Source: S012-113 sp965368405 (GTDB taxonomy: Bacteria; Bacteroidota; Bacteroidia; Cytophagales; Cyclobacteriaceae). Taken from it: a DNA stretch of 42,738 nt. This document shows positions 8,561 through 18,026 of the stretch, piece by piece. The stretch lies in contig CBDUMS010000020.1 in the NCBI GenBank assembly GCA_965368405.1, forward strand, positions 1-42,738. Reading direction: 5' to 3'. The notes under the pieces are model-generated. The model saw only the letters and a program-made list of their open reading frames with translations. It was not told where the DNA came from and did no database searches. The stretch's first letter is position 1, and each line of letters opens with the position of its first letter. Made by a program: the position numbers and the translations under genes.

Positions 8561-9283
8561 TTAGTAAAAGAAAAGCTTGTGGGTAAAGAAGAATTGGAGT
8601 CGACTTAAAGTACGCACCTGCTGAAGAACAGCCAAATAGCCTAGTTGAAGATTTATTTGATCGGTCAATTGATAGCCGACAGCTCCATATACCCAATTCT
8701 GATTAAAACTAAACTGGGTTGAGGTGCTAATGAAAATTTCAAAATATGAATTAAGAAAGAAAGTGCCCTTTTCGAGTGAGGGGTTATTGAGGGGCACTGT
8801 AGCCTGTAAGCGGTATCGCATCCTCTGTAACTTAATATCGCCAATATTTTGAAACTCATAGCGATAGCGATGTTGGAACCCTATTCGTGAAACTTTCTGG
8901 GATAAAATCCCTTGCAATGTGATTCTAAACTCTTCCGCACTAAGCTTATTATCAGGTAGTTCGTCGTAAGTCCAAAACTTGTGATATTCAAGGCCCAATC
9001 CAGCTTGAGCGTTGCTTGTAAAGTTGTAATTAAAAAAAGGTCGCACTAAAAACCTCTGAGCATTATTAATTGGCTCGAAGCTGCGGTACTGGGTGTCAAA
9101 GAATAATTCAAACTTCGGACTAAAATTGTAAAAACCGTTATATATATACCAGCTTCCCAAATTGTTTTCGGCATTCTGAGCCTTGACTGGGTTAGAAGTC
9201 AAGACTAAAATGACCAGACTCATTAATCCGAATATTGGCCGCACCCTCTTTAGTGCTTCCATTAAAACTTTTCTACTTATCAT
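8561..9283 (-). CDS. DUF2490 outer-membrane beta-barrel protein (copy 1)
   Basis: This 240-residue paralogue of the 7773-8480 product shows the same layout: signal peptide (ending ...SNPVKA, then Q), LGSWYIYNGFYNFSPKFELFF, GLGLEYHKFW, EEFRITLQG and HRYRYEF strands, and a C-terminal aromatic strand. The upstream start at 9283 overlaps the end of the ridA-like gene by 11 bp. An internal ATG at 9262 would give a shorter, still basic signal peptide and cannot be excluded. The overlap suggests translation coupled to the RidA gene. DUF2490 has no established function. Confidence 0.85.
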   Translation of the reverse strand: MISRKVLMEALKRVRPIFGLMSLVILVLTSNPVKAQNAENNLGSWYIYNGFYNFSPKFELFFDTQYRSFEPINNAQRFLVRPFFNYNFTSNAQAGLGLEYHKFWTYDELPDNKLSAEEFRITLQGILSQKVSRIGFQHRYRYEFQNIGDIKLQRMRYRLQATVPLNNPSLEKGTFFLNSYFEIFISTSTQFSFNQNWVYGAVGYQLTDQINLQLGYLAVLQQVRTLSRLQFFFTHKLFFY

Positions 9284-9662
9284 TCACTATAGCGGTTGCC
9301 TCTATTTCTACCAAACACTCTTCATCGATGAGTTTGCTTATCTCAACCATACTAGTAGCAGGTTTAATCGTTGCAAAAACCTCACCATGAGCCCTCCCCA
9401 CTTCATCCCATTTTACAATATCGGTAACATATATTCGTGTGCGAATTACCTGATTAATGGATCCTCCGGCTCGCTCCAAAGAGTCTGAAATGATTTCTAA
9501 GATACGTTTTGTTTGGACATATGCATCTTTTTTACCAACAACTTCACCATCCTTGATAGCGACTGTTCCCGATACTTCAATGATATTACCTATTCTAACC
9601 GCTCGACTGTAACCAACCTTATCTTCCCAGAAGGCACCGCTACTAATGTTTATTCTAGACAT
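9273..9662 (-). CDS. RidA-family (YjgF/UK114) imine deaminase-like protein
   Basis: The 129-residue protein carries the RidA fold signature, with RTRIYVTDI containing the conserved arginine that binds the substrate carboxylate, and GYSRAVRIGNIIEVSGTVAI near the N-terminus. RidA hydrolyses reactive enamine/imine intermediates made by PLP enzymes. The C-terminus (EIEATAIV) fits the family, but I did not verify every active-site residue, so it could be a non-canonical Rid subgroup. The gene overlaps the next DUF2490 gene by 11 bp. Confidence 0.88.
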   Translation of the reverse strand: MSRINISSGAFWEDKVGYSRAVRIGNIIEVSGTVAIKDGEVVGKKDAYVQTKRILEIISDSLERAGGSINQVIRTRIYVTDIVKWDEVGRAHGEVFATIKPATSMVEISKLIDEECLVEIEATAIVNDK

Positions 9663-9723
9663 TCACAAATATCAAAAAATAAAGCTTAGACCCAATCAAT
9701 AATAGATTACCAAGATGGAACCC

Positions 9724-9731
9724 TATTTTTG
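9724..9731 (+). promoter_or_regulatory. -7 promoter element of mfd
   Basis: TATTTTTG matches the TAnnTTTG consensus and lies 31 bp before the mfd ATG at 9763 in the 100-bp gap between the divergent ridA-like and mfd genes. No convincing -33 element was found. Confidence 0.5.
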
Positions 9732-9762
9732 TAGCCCTTGTTAAAATTGTCAGGTTTACAAA

Positions 9763-12700
9763 ATGAAAGTTTCCGATCTTATAAAACTCTACAAGAACGA
9801 TGGTCTCATCCAGACCATTGCGGAAGCAATCAAACCTAACGATGGGCATTCTGTACAAATAAAAGGGTTAAGCGGAAGTCTCGACGCAGTAATTGGCGCC
9901 GCGATATATGGCATTGGTCACCAAAATCATCTTTTTATCTTACACGATAAAGAAGAAGCTGCATATTTTTTTAACGACATTCAAAGCTTACTCGAAAACA
10001 AAGAAATCCTGTTTTTCCCTACATCTTATAAGAGGCCCTATGCCTTCGATGAAATTGAAAACGCCAACGTTCTACAGCGAGCCGAAGTGCTTAATAGCAT
10101 GAACAATAAGTCGAGTGCAGGGGAAATAATTATTAGTTATCCCGAAGCCCTCACAGAAAAAGTAATTAGCAAAAAAGTACTTAGAGAGAATACCTTTTCG
10201 CTTGCTGTTGGGGAGACCGTTAGCCCAGATACTATTACCTCATTACTTGCCGATTTCGATTTTGAGAAAGTAGATTTTGTGTTTGAAGCCGGACAATATT
10301 CGGTGCGTGGTGGAATTATTGATGTATACTCCTATGCCCACGATTTACCGTATCGGGTAGAACTGTTTGGCGACGAAATTGAAGGAATCCGCACGTTCGA
10401 CCCTAATACTCAAACGTCTGTGGACACGGTGAAGAGGATTAATATTATTCCAAATGTTCAGACACATCTGGTTGAGGAAAGCCGAGAATCTTTCCTGAAA
10501 TTTCTACCGAATAACACCAAGCTTTGGGTTAAAGATCTTAGCCTAATACACGATACCATCGATAAATTTTTTGAATCGGCCTCTCAAAACTTTAAGGACA
10601 TTACAGCCATATCGAATAATACTCAGGTGGTACTCGCCCCTGAAGACCTTTTCGAAACCTCTTTAACCTTTAAAGATTCATCTAAGCCCTATTGCACAAT
10701 TGAGTTTGGGAATCGCTTTGCGGTTGCTTCAGGGAAAGTCTTTGATTGGGATTCGGCCCATCAGCCTTCATTTCATAAAAATTTTGAATTGCTGGCAAAC
10801 GATTTAGACAATAATGATATCAATGGTTTCGCCAATATTATTGTTGCTGAAAGTGCGAAACAACTTGATCGCCTCCATAGCATTTTTGAGGAAATAGACC
10901 CTATCGCCGACAAGTTTCAAGGGATAAATGCCAGCTTAAGGGGTGGTTTTATCGATAGGAATCTTAAAATCGCCTGTTATACCGATCATCAAATTTTTGA
11001 GCGCTTTCACCGATTTAAGCTGAAGGAACGTCATAGTCGCTCAAAAGCGCTTACCTTAAAAGAGCTAAATACGCTTAAAACAGGTGACTTTGTAACCCAT
11101 GTTGATCATGGTGTTGGCCGATTTGCTGGTCTCGTGAAAATTAATCCGGGCAATAACAAAGACCTAGCCCAAGAGGCTGTTCGACTTATTTATAAAGATG
11201 ATGATATCCTCTACGTAAATATTCATGCTATTCACAAGATATCCAAATACTCCGGCCGGGAAGGTGTGGCTCCTGCCATGAATAAGCTAGGCTCTCCGGA
11301 ATGGGAGACCAAAAAATCCCGTGCTAAGAAGAAGGTTGCGGACATTGCTCGAGATTTAATCAACCTTTACGCAAAGCGAAAGAACTCACCAGGTCATGCC
11401 TTTGCTACAGATGGATTTATGCAGGTAGAGCTTGAATCCTCGTTTATATTTGAAGATACCCCCGACCAGGCCAAGGCCACGGCCGACGTTAAAGAGGATA
11501 TGGAACTTCGCCACCCCATGGATCGATTAGTTTGTGGTGATGTTGGTTTTGGGAAGACCGAAGTTGCCATACGTGCGGCGTTCAAGGCCATTGCCGATGG
11601 CAAACAGGTTGCCATTCTGGTTCCAACAACAATCCTTGCATTACAACATTATCATACCTTTAGTGATCGACTAGCTAATTTTCCGGTAACCGTTGAATAT
11701 GTTAACCGCTTTAAAGGCTCCAAAAGCATTAAAGAGACTCTCGAGAATGTAAAAGAAGGGAAAACAGATATCTTGATAGGAACACACCGAATTGTGAATA
11801 AGGATGTGATTTTTAAAGACTTAGGGCTATTAGTAATCGACGAAGAGCAAAAATTCGGGGTTTCCGTTAAAGAGAAGCTGAAAAAGATGCGGGTAAATGT
11901 AGATGTCCTAACCCTTACGGCCACACCCATACCAAGAACCCTTCATTTCTCCCTAATGGGCGCCCGAGACTTAAGTGTGATTGCTACACCGCCACCAAAC
12001 CGCCAGCCCGTTGTTACCGAATTGCATGTGTTTAACGAAGAAGTGGTTCGCGATGCTATTTCGTTTGAGTTACGCCGAGGTGGGCAGGTGTTTTTTGTTC
12101 ACAACCGAATAAAGGATATTGAAGAAATTGCCAATATTATTATGCGACTTGTGCCCGATGCTCGAATAGGAGTTGCTCACGGACAAATGGATGGGCCTAA
12201 GTTAGAAAAAGCAATGCTACGTTTTATCGAGGGCGCCTACGATATCCTAGTTTCAACCAACATTATTGAGTCGGGACTTGACATTCCGAATGCCAATACC
12301 ATCATAATTAATCAGGCACATATGTTTGGGCTTTCTGAGCTTCACCAAATGAGAGGTAGAGTTGGAAGGTCTAATAAGCAAGCATTTTGTTATCTGCTAT
12401 CGCCGCCGGTTATTGGGCTCAGTACCGATGCCCGAAAAAGACTTAATACACTAGAAGAGTTTTCTGATCTGGGTGATGGATTTAAAGTAGCCATGCGCGA
12501 TCTGGATATCCGTGGCGCAGGAAACTTGCTAGGAGCAGAACAAAGCGGCTTTATATCTGATCTTGGTTTTGATATGTACCATAAAATATTGGATGAGGCC
12601 GTTCAGGAGCTGAAAGAAACCGAGTTTAAAGATCTTTTTGTGAAAGAGTTGAGTGAAACAGCCCAGCTTTTGGTTCAAGACTGTATCATCGAGTCGGATT

Positions 12701-13134
12701 TAGAACTTATTATTCCGGAAGATTATGTGGAAAACATCACTGAACGATTGAGCCTTTATACGGCACTCGACAATACTAAAAATCAAGAGCAGCTCAAAGA
12801 CTTTATTACCTCTACACGTGATCGATTTGGGCCGATCCCACCTGAAACGGAAGAGCTCATTCGGTCTGTGGAGTTACGATGGTTAGCAGAGAAACTGGGA
12901 TTTGAAAAACTAGTGTTGCGAAACCAGGTTATCAAGGCGTTTTTTATTCCACAAGACAAGGAGGCCTATTATACTGGACCTGTATTCGGAAAAGTGTTAA
13001 AATATGTGCAAAGCAACCCCAGGAATTGTAAATTACGTGAAGTAAAGAAAAAGCTAATATTAACCTTAGACGATATACAAACCGTTGAAATGGCCATCGA
13101 GACACTAAGTCAGATCTATAATCTGAATACTTGA
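9763..13134 (+). CDS. mfd: Transcription-repair coupling factor Mfd
   Basis: The 1123-residue protein has the full Mfd layout. The N-terminal UvrB-like region includes FFPTSYKRPYAFDEIENANVL and RGGIIDVYS. The RNA-polymerase-interacting CarD-like domain has GDFVTHVDHGVGRFAGL. A RecG-like helicase core has Walker A GDVGFGKTE (Lys598) and a DEEQ Walker B (693-696), then motif III TATPIP and motif VI QMRGRVGRS, and the C-terminal TRCF domain follows. Mfd removes RNA polymerase stalled at lesions and recruits the UvrA repair machinery. A histidine kinase gene starts 4 bp after its stop codon and is probably cotranscribed. Confidence 0.97.
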   Translation: MKVSDLIKLYKNDGLIQTIAEAIKPNDGHSVQIKGLSGSLDAVIGAAIYGIGHQNHLFILHDKEEAAYFFNDIQSLLENKEILFFPTSYKRPYAFDEIENANVLQRAEVLNSMNNKSSAGEIIISYPEALTEKVISKKVLRENTFSLAVGETVSPDTITSLLADFDFEKVDFVFEAGQYSVRGGIIDVYSYAHDLPYRVELFGDEIEGIRTFDPNTQTSVDTVKRINIIPNVQTHLVEESRESFLKFLPNNTKLWVKDLSLIHDTIDKFFESASQNFKDITAISNNTQVVLAPEDLFETSLTFKDSSKPYCTIEFGNRFAVASGKVFDWDSAHQPSFHKNFELLANDLDNNDINGFANIIVAESAKQLDRLHSIFEEIDPIADKFQGINASLRGGFIDRNLKIACYTDHQIFERFHRFKLKERHSRSKALTLKELNTLKTGDFVTHVDHGVGRFAGLVKINPGNNKDLAQEAVRLIYKDDDILYVNIHAIHKISKYSGREGVAPAMNKLGSPEWETKKSRAKKKVADIARDLINLYAKRKNSPGHAFATDGFMQVELESSFIFEDTPDQAKATADVKEDMELRHPMDRLVCGDVGFGKTEVAIRAAFKAIADGKQVAILVPTTILALQHYHTFSDRLANFPVTVEYVNRFKGSKSIKETLENVKEGKTDILIGTHRIVNKDVIFKDLGLLVIDEEQKFGVSVKEKLKKMRVNVDVLTLTATPIPRTLHFSLMGARDLSVIATPPPNRQPVVTELHVFNEEVVRDAISFELRRGGQVFFVHNRIKDIEEIANIIMRLVPDARIGVAHGQMDGPKLEKAMLRFIEGAYDILVSTNIIESGLDIPNANTIIINQAHMFGLSELHQMRGRVGRSNKQAFCYLLSPPVIGLSTDARKRLNTLEEFSDLGDGFKVAMRDLDIRGAGNLLGAEQSGFISDLGFDMYHKILDEAVQELKETEFKDLFVKELSETAQLLVQDCIIESDLELIIPEDYVENITERLSLYTALDNTKNQEQLKDFITSTRDRFGPIPPETEELIRSVELRWLAEKLGFEKLVLRNQVIKAFFIPQDKEAYYTGPVFGKVLKYVQSNPRNCKLREVKKKLILTLDDIQTVEMAIETLSQIYNLNT

Positions 13135-13138
13135 GCTC

Positions 13139-13876
13139 ATGAATAGTGATAACAGAATTACCGAACTAGAAGAACGAATTGCTGAGTTAGAGCGAATCAA
13201 TAAGGCCCTTGTAAAAGTTGCCAGCCATGATGTGCGGTCTCCACTTAATAAACTTTATGCATTGGTGGGCTTGTTTAAATTGTCGGAGGGCCCTATTTCG
13301 GAGGAGCAGCAGAGTTATCTTAAAAAAATGGAGGTAGTAATAAGTGATGGTCTCAATAAAATGAAGAACATCATGGATCTCCATGCGATTGAAACTGCCG
13401 GAGTAAACACAATGCCCCAATCGATTGATATTGTTTTGCTCACACAAAGAATGATCCGCGAATTTATAACTATTGCAAAACGGAAAAATATTGAAATAAA
13501 CTTTAGCAATTCATCCAAATCAGTTAAGCTCTATATCGATCGCCTAAGCTATATTCGAATACTAGATCAACTCCTTTCAAATGCTTATAAGTTTACTCCG
13601 GAAGGCAAAACCATTCAACTTCATATAGAAGATGAAGCAGACCAATGTGTAATTTCAGTGATAGATGGAGGTTATGGAATTAAGGAGTCGGAACAAGCAT
13701 TGCTTTATCAGAAATTTAAGGTGCTCTCCTCTACAGCTACTGGGGGTGAATCCTGCGTTGGACTGGGATTGTACTTAGCCCAATGGAATGCTCACAATAT
13801 GGGCGGAGATATAAAATACGAAAATACTAGTGGGTCTACCTTTAGTTTGACCCTTCCTAAAGTAAGGATGGCCTAA
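13139..13876 (+). CDS. Small soluble sensor histidine kinase
   Basis: The 245-residue protein contains only a short N-terminal coiled coil (~1-25), a HisKA dimerisation helix with the motif VASHDVRSPLN (phosphorylatable His30), and a HATPase domain with N-box Asn148, a G1-type DGGYG (176-180) and a G2-type GLGL (208-211). No transmembrane segment, PAS or GAF sensor domain is present, so any signal must come from a partner protein or a cytosolic cue. It begins 4 bp after mfd and faces a stand-alone receiver gene across a 17-bp gap. The pair could form a phosphorelay, but convergent orientation means they are not in the same transcript, so pairing is an inference. Confidence 0.9.
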   Translation: MNSDNRITELEERIAELERINKALVKVASHDVRSPLNKLYALVGLFKLSEGPISEEQQSYLKKMEVVISDGLNKMKNIMDLHAIETAGVNTMPQSIDIVLLTQRMIREFITIAKRKNIEINFSNSSKSVKLYIDRLSYIRILDQLLSNAYKFTPEGKTIQLHIEDEADQCVISVIDGGYGIKESEQALLYQKFKVLSSTATGGESCVGLGLYLAQWNAHNMGGDIKYENTSGSTFSLTLPKVRMA

Positions 13877-13893
13877 ATAAAAATCTGGAGGGC

Positions 13894-14271
13894 TTAATCG
13901 TCGAAATAGATATCGTCTTCGCCCTCAATCACCGAGATTAGAGTGCTGATTACTTTATCATCTTTTACGACATAATCGCGAACACCTTTCTTAATAAACT
14001 CCAAGACAAGGTTGCCGTCGTCTATGGCACTCATCATGATTATCTTGGTTTCATCAGTTATAAAGGGTTTGCTCTGTTCATAGAGCTCAATGCCCGACAT
14101 GCCCGGTAAACCGTAATCTATAATTACAACATCGGGCTTAATCGACTTCATGGCTACCAGACATTCTTCTCCCGTTGTGAAAGCGTAGATCTGGTATTTC
14201 GTCCGTAAACTCTTTTTTACAAACTCGGCATAGGCCTCGTCGTCCTCAACTAAAAAAACTTTTAACGGCAT
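13894..14271 (-). CDS. Stand-alone receiver-domain response regulator
   Basis: The 125-residue protein is a single CheY-like REC domain with no output domain. The acidic pocket is in FLVEDDEAY, the phospho-acceptor is Asp52 (IIDYGLPGMSG), and the switch residues Ser81 and Lys103 are present. Such single-domain regulators act by protein-protein contact or as intermediates in a phosphorelay. It lies tail to tail with the soluble kinase gene 13139-13876 (17 bp apart), which is its most likely partner. The C-terminus is unusually acidic (EGEDDIYFDD). The start codon at 14271 gives the standard CheY-like N-terminus. Confidence 0.92.
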   Translation of the reverse strand: MPLKVFLVEDDEAYAEFVKKSLRTKYQIYAFTTGEECLVAMKSIKPDVVIIDYGLPGMSGIELYEQSKPFITDETKIIMMSAIDDGNLVLEFIKKGVRDYVVKDDKVISTLISVIEGEDDIYFDD

Positions 14272-14422
14272 CTCGATAGTATTCAGTGCGCCCTAAAATT
14301 AATGAGTCTTGGGCAAATAACAAGTATCATCGATTTTATCTTCCTCCAAAAAATCATTCTATTTTAAAAATACGTTTACAATTCCAAATTAATAATTTAG
14401 TGTTTCAACTTAAATCTGTAGC

Positions 14423-15418
14423 ATGAAAGCCATTATCTGGACAAAATACGGTAACGAAGAGGTGCTCGAATTGCAGGATGTTCCCATTCCTAAACTAGGC
14501 AAAAATGATGTCCTTGTTAAAGTGAAAGCGGCTTCTGTTAATCGTACAGACTGTGCCATGCTAACGGCCAGAATGTTTATCATGCGTTTGCAGACAGGTC
14601 TTTTCGGCCCCAAAATACCCGTTTTGGGTACAGAGTTTTCTGGCGTCGTAGAAAAAGTGGGTGATGATGTTACGCAGTATAAAGAAGGGGACAAGGTGTT
14701 TGGTTTTAATGACGAAGGGGTACAATCGCAAGCCGAGTATCTAGTTATTGATGAGAATAGTCCGATGGCCAAAATGCCTGAGAACATTTCGTTCATCGAG
14801 GCAGCCACCAGCCTCGAAGGAGCACACTATGCTATTAATTTTATTAATAAAGTATCCATTAAATCCGGAAATAAAATACTGGTGAATGGAGGCACTGGTG
14901 GAATTGGCTCTGCAATTATTCAATTATTAAAGCTAAAGGATGTAACTATTACGGCCACGTGTAGAAGCGAACACTTTTCAATAGTAGAATCGCTCGGAGC
15001 TCATAAAGTCATTGATTATACTACCGAAGATTTCACGACGCTTGAAGAAAAGTTCGATTTTGTTTTCGATGCGGTTGGCAAGAGCAGCTTCAGTAGATGT
15101 AAGCCAATAATGAAGGACAAGGCCATCTATATTTCATCTGAATTAGGTCCTCATTTTGAGAACCCCTTTCTTGCTATAGTGGCTCCAATCGTTAGTGGAA
15201 AAAGAGTAAAATTTCCATTGCCCCTAAATAAAAAAGCCAGCGTTAAGATTATGCGTGATTTACTTTATCGGGGTGGATATAAGCCGCTAATCGATAAAAC
15301 CTATCCTTTAGCAAAAACTGCTGACGCTTATCATTATGTATTGCAAGGCCTTAAGGTAGGGAATGTGGGTATTGAGGTTTCTGGGTCTGATTTTCCTTTA
15401 ACTACTGATCAGCATTAA
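14423..15418 (+). CDS. MDR-family NAD(P)-dependent (quinone) oxidoreductase, copy A
   Basis: The 331-residue medium-chain dehydrogenase/reductase has a GroES-like N-terminal half (GTEFSGVVEKVGDDVTQYKEGDKVFGF) and a Rossmann fold with NGGTGGIGSAIIQ binding NAD(P). The cysteine and histidine ligands of zinc alcohol dehydrogenases are absent, which points to the quinone oxidoreductase/enoyl reductase branch. A related gene lies at 16967-17944, with the M20 amidohydrolase between them on the opposite strand. The last 17 bp overlap the 3' end of that amidohydrolase gene. A one-mismatch -7 element TAAATCTG (14411-14418) sits 4 bases before the ATG. The substrate is unknown. Confidence 0.88.
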   Translation: MKAIIWTKYGNEEVLELQDVPIPKLGKNDVLVKVKAASVNRTDCAMLTARMFIMRLQTGLFGPKIPVLGTEFSGVVEKVGDDVTQYKEGDKVFGFNDEGVQSQAEYLVIDENSPMAKMPENISFIEAATSLEGAHYAINFINKVSIKSGNKILVNGGTGGIGSAIIQLLKLKDVTITATCRSEHFSIVESLGAHKVIDYTTEDFTTLEEKFDFVFDAVGKSSFSRCKPIMKDKAIYISSELGPHFENPFLAIVAPIVSGKRVKFPLPLNKKASVKIMRDLLYRGGYKPLIDKTYPLAKTADAYHYVLQGLKVGNVGIEVSGSDFPLTTDQH

Positions 15419-16844
15419 TTGGTGGGGGGCCAGGAGGGATCATTCCTTTATATTGGTAGTCGCCTTTTCGCTCGATAAATTCTGCTGTTACCGATTTTCG
15501 CAGTTTTTCATTCTCAAACAAATCAACCATGGTCATCGACAAGGCCTTTGCCGCATATTGGAGTCCTTTATGGCCAATAGACATGCCGCCACAGGCTACC
15601 ACAGCCCAGCTATGCCAAGGCGTATCTTTGGGAGCTATCGTAGCACTTAACCGAATCGTAGGAACCACAAAACTTACATCGCCAACATCAGTAGATCCAC
15701 CCATTGGATGCTCTGCTGTTTCTTTTAATGGTTTTATCGAAGTATCCAACCCAACCTGTTCCTTACCAGTTGCCTCCTGGATTTTTTTTGCAAATGCTAT
15801 CTCTCCCTCGGTATACTCTATTTCGCCTAAATACTCTAAATTCTTTTGGACTGCAGCACCCCCTGCTCTGTTCGGCAATATTTCATGAATCCCCGAAATT
15901 AAGTTTACCTCATAGTCAACGTCTGCTAGAATAGCTGCACCCTCTGCCATTTCTTCAACGCGCTTCCACACTTTTTCCATGCCTTCGCGCCTGGTGTCGC
16001 GTACCCTAACCCATAATTTAGAATAATCTGGAACTACATTCACAACTTTCCCTGCATCCATAATATGATAATGGATACGAACCGTTGGTTTTATATGCTC
16101 CCTATAATAGTTAATCCCTGTCGTATAGAGTTCAAGCGCATCCGATGCACTTCTGCCATTCCAGGGGTCGCCGGATGCATGCGCCGCCTGTCCGGTAAAC
16201 TCTACCATAAAGTCTACCAATGCCAAACTACTTTGCACGTCGGCTTCAATATCTGCTGCTGGGTGCCAATCCATAATAAAATCGGCATCATCAAAAACAC
16301 CCGCCCTAATCATCCATAACTTTCCAAAAAACTTTTCTTCGGCAGGGGTTCCATAAAAACGGATTGTTCCCTCCAGCTCTCCTTTTTCGATAAGCTCCTT
16401 AATGGCAGTCGCTGCTCCCAAAGAAGCTACCCCGTAGATATTATGACCACACCCATGACCAGGCGCCCCTTCGTTGCGAGGGTTTTTCACAGGAACCGTG
16501 TTTTGCGATAAACCAGGCAGGGCATCGAATTCTCCTAAAATTCCTATTACAGGTTTGCCACTACCATATTCCGCAACAAATGCCGTTGGAATTTCGCCAA
16601 CGCCACGAGTAACACGAAAACCCTGCTGTTCGGCGTAATCCGAAAGCGCCTGAGACGACCGGGTCTCACGAAATGCTATTTCTTCGTAGCCCCAGATCTC
16701 GTCACTTAGATGAACTAGTTCGTCATTACGCGTTTCAACGGATTGAATTACAGCTTGTTTATTCTTTGAGATTTTAGGCTTTTTCTGACCAAAAGTGACA
16801 CCAGAAATTAGCACAGCGAATAGTACGAGGGGAAGGTTTTTCAT
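15402..16844 (-). CDS. Exported M20-family amidohydrolase (AbgB-like)
   Basis: The 480-residue protein begins with a signal peptide (MKNLPLVLFAVLISGVTFGQ), so it is exported. Metal-binding and catalytic motifs of the M20 dipeptidase/amidohydrolase family are present: GEFDALPGL (104-112), GHGCGHNIYG (129-138) and the PAEEKFFGK glutamate pair. The closest functional group by layout is AbgB (p-aminobenzoyl-glutamate hydrolase subunit) and related indole-3-acetyl-amino-acid hydrolases. The signal peptide is unlike cytosolic AbgB, so the true substrate may be an extracellular N-acyl amino acid, which is an inference. The 3' end overlaps the convergent MDR gene by 17 bp. Confidence 0.9.
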   Translation of the reverse strand: MKNLPLVLFAVLISGVTFGQKKPKISKNKQAVIQSVETRNDELVHLSDEIWGYEEIAFRETRSSQALSDYAEQQGFRVTRGVGEIPTAFVAEYGSGKPVIGILGEFDALPGLSQNTVPVKNPRNEGAPGHGCGHNIYGVASLGAATAIKELIEKGELEGTIRFYGTPAEEKFFGKLWMIRAGVFDDADFIMDWHPAADIEADVQSSLALVDFMVEFTGQAAHASGDPWNGRSASDALELYTTGINYYREHIKPTVRIHYHIMDAGKVVNVVPDYSKLWVRVRDTRREGMEKVWKRVEEMAEGAAILADVDYEVNLISGIHEILPNRAGGAAVQKNLEYLGEIEYTEGEIAFAKKIQEATGKEQVGLDTSIKPLKETAEHPMGGSTDVGDVSFVVPTIRLSATIAPKDTPWHSWAVVACGGMSIGHKGLQYAAKALSMTMVDLFENEKLRKSVTAEFIERKGDYQYKGMIPPGPPPINADQ

Positions 16845-16966
16845 ATCAGTTTAGTAATTAATGCTTTGAAAATACCAAAAATTCCTCATATCCGTACGAA
16901 TTATAAACAAGACCACTATTTTCGACATGAACTAACCAATGGTACTCTTATCCGTATAATCCATTT

Positions 16967-17944
16967 ATGAAAGCGATTGTTCACAGAAAGTACGGCGACA
17001 CTGCCAACCTGAGGCTTGAAGATGTGAAGAGGCCTGTTCCTAAACCAACAGAAGTATTAATTAAAGTTAAGGCTACCGCCATCAACTCTTGGGATGCGGA
17101 TTGGGTAATAGGGCGACCTTATGTTTATCGTATCTTATTTGGCTTTTTTAGCCCAAGAATGAAAATATTAGGTTGTGATGTTGCCGGTGTTGTAGAAGAA
17201 GTTGGGAGTGAAGTGAAAGCATTGAAAAAGGGAGACGAAGTATTTGGTGACCTTTCTGAAAGTGGCTGGGGTGGATTAGCTGAATACACAACAGCTAAAG
17301 AAGAAATACTATCTATTAAACCGCAAGCGCTATCTTTTGAAGAAGCGGCCGCATTACCCCAGGCAGGAGTGCTTGCTTTGCAAGGGCTACGATTTAACGG
17401 CCCGGTAAAGCCTGGCTCAAAAGTCCTATTCAATGGTGCCGGCGGCGGTGTAGGGACACTAGGCATACAGCTTGCAAAACATTGGGGGGCACATGTAACG
17501 GCAGTGGATTCCGCTGAGAAACTAGCGCTATTAAAATCGCTGGGTGCCGATGAAACCATAAATTACAAAGAACAGGATTATACATCATTAAACAACCGCT
17601 ACGATCTCATTATCGATGTTGTCGTGAAGCACTCGTCGAAATCCTTTCGTAAAATTCTCAATGAAAACGGAGCACTTGGAATTATTGGCGGTAAGCCAGG
17701 CGTGATGTTAAAGATAGCAATTCAAGGGCTTTTTAAATCAAGAAGTGAGACGAAAAAGCTTGCTATTGTAGCACATAAGCCCAATGCTGTTGAACAAGAT
17801 GAGTTGGCAGAATTAGTTGTTCGCGGCAAACTAAAACCGGTTCTGGATCGGGTATGGCCATTAGAGCAATCCGCGGCAGCCATACAAACTGTTGTTGCGG
17901 GTAAGGTTCTGGGGAAATCCGTTGTGAAAATATCACATGACTAA
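16967..17944 (+). CDS. MDR-family NAD(P)-dependent (quinone) oxidoreductase, copy B
   Basis: The 325-residue protein is related to the 14423-15418 product (similar openings MKAIVHRKYGD and MKAIIWTKYGN, same domain order). It has CDVAGVVEEVGSEVKALKKGDEVFGD and a Rossmann loop NGAGGGVGTLGIQLAKHWGA. No zinc ligand set is visible. Quinone or enone reduction with NADPH is the family-level role. It is a single gene with about 80 bp to the next gene on the same strand. An imperfect -7-like element TATTTTCG is present near 16917. Confidence 0.88.
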   Translation: MKAIVHRKYGDTANLRLEDVKRPVPKPTEVLIKVKATAINSWDADWVIGRPYVYRILFGFFSPRMKILGCDVAGVVEEVGSEVKALKKGDEVFGDLSESGWGGLAEYTTAKEEILSIKPQALSFEEAAALPQAGVLALQGLRFNGPVKPGSKVLFNGAGGGVGTLGIQLAKHWGAHVTAVDSAEKLALLKSLGADETINYKEQDYTSLNNRYDLIIDVVVKHSSKSFRKILNENGALGIIGGKPGVMLKIAIQGLFKSRSETKKLAIVAHKPNAVEQDELAELVVRGKLKPVLDRVWPLEQSAAAIQTVVAGKVLGKSVVKISHD

Positions 17945-18026
17945 AAAATTATGTCGGATGTTCACTTGTCAATCTCTATTCTATTATCTTTAAATCCATT
18001 ATAGCTAATTATTTTTCTGCCAGATT

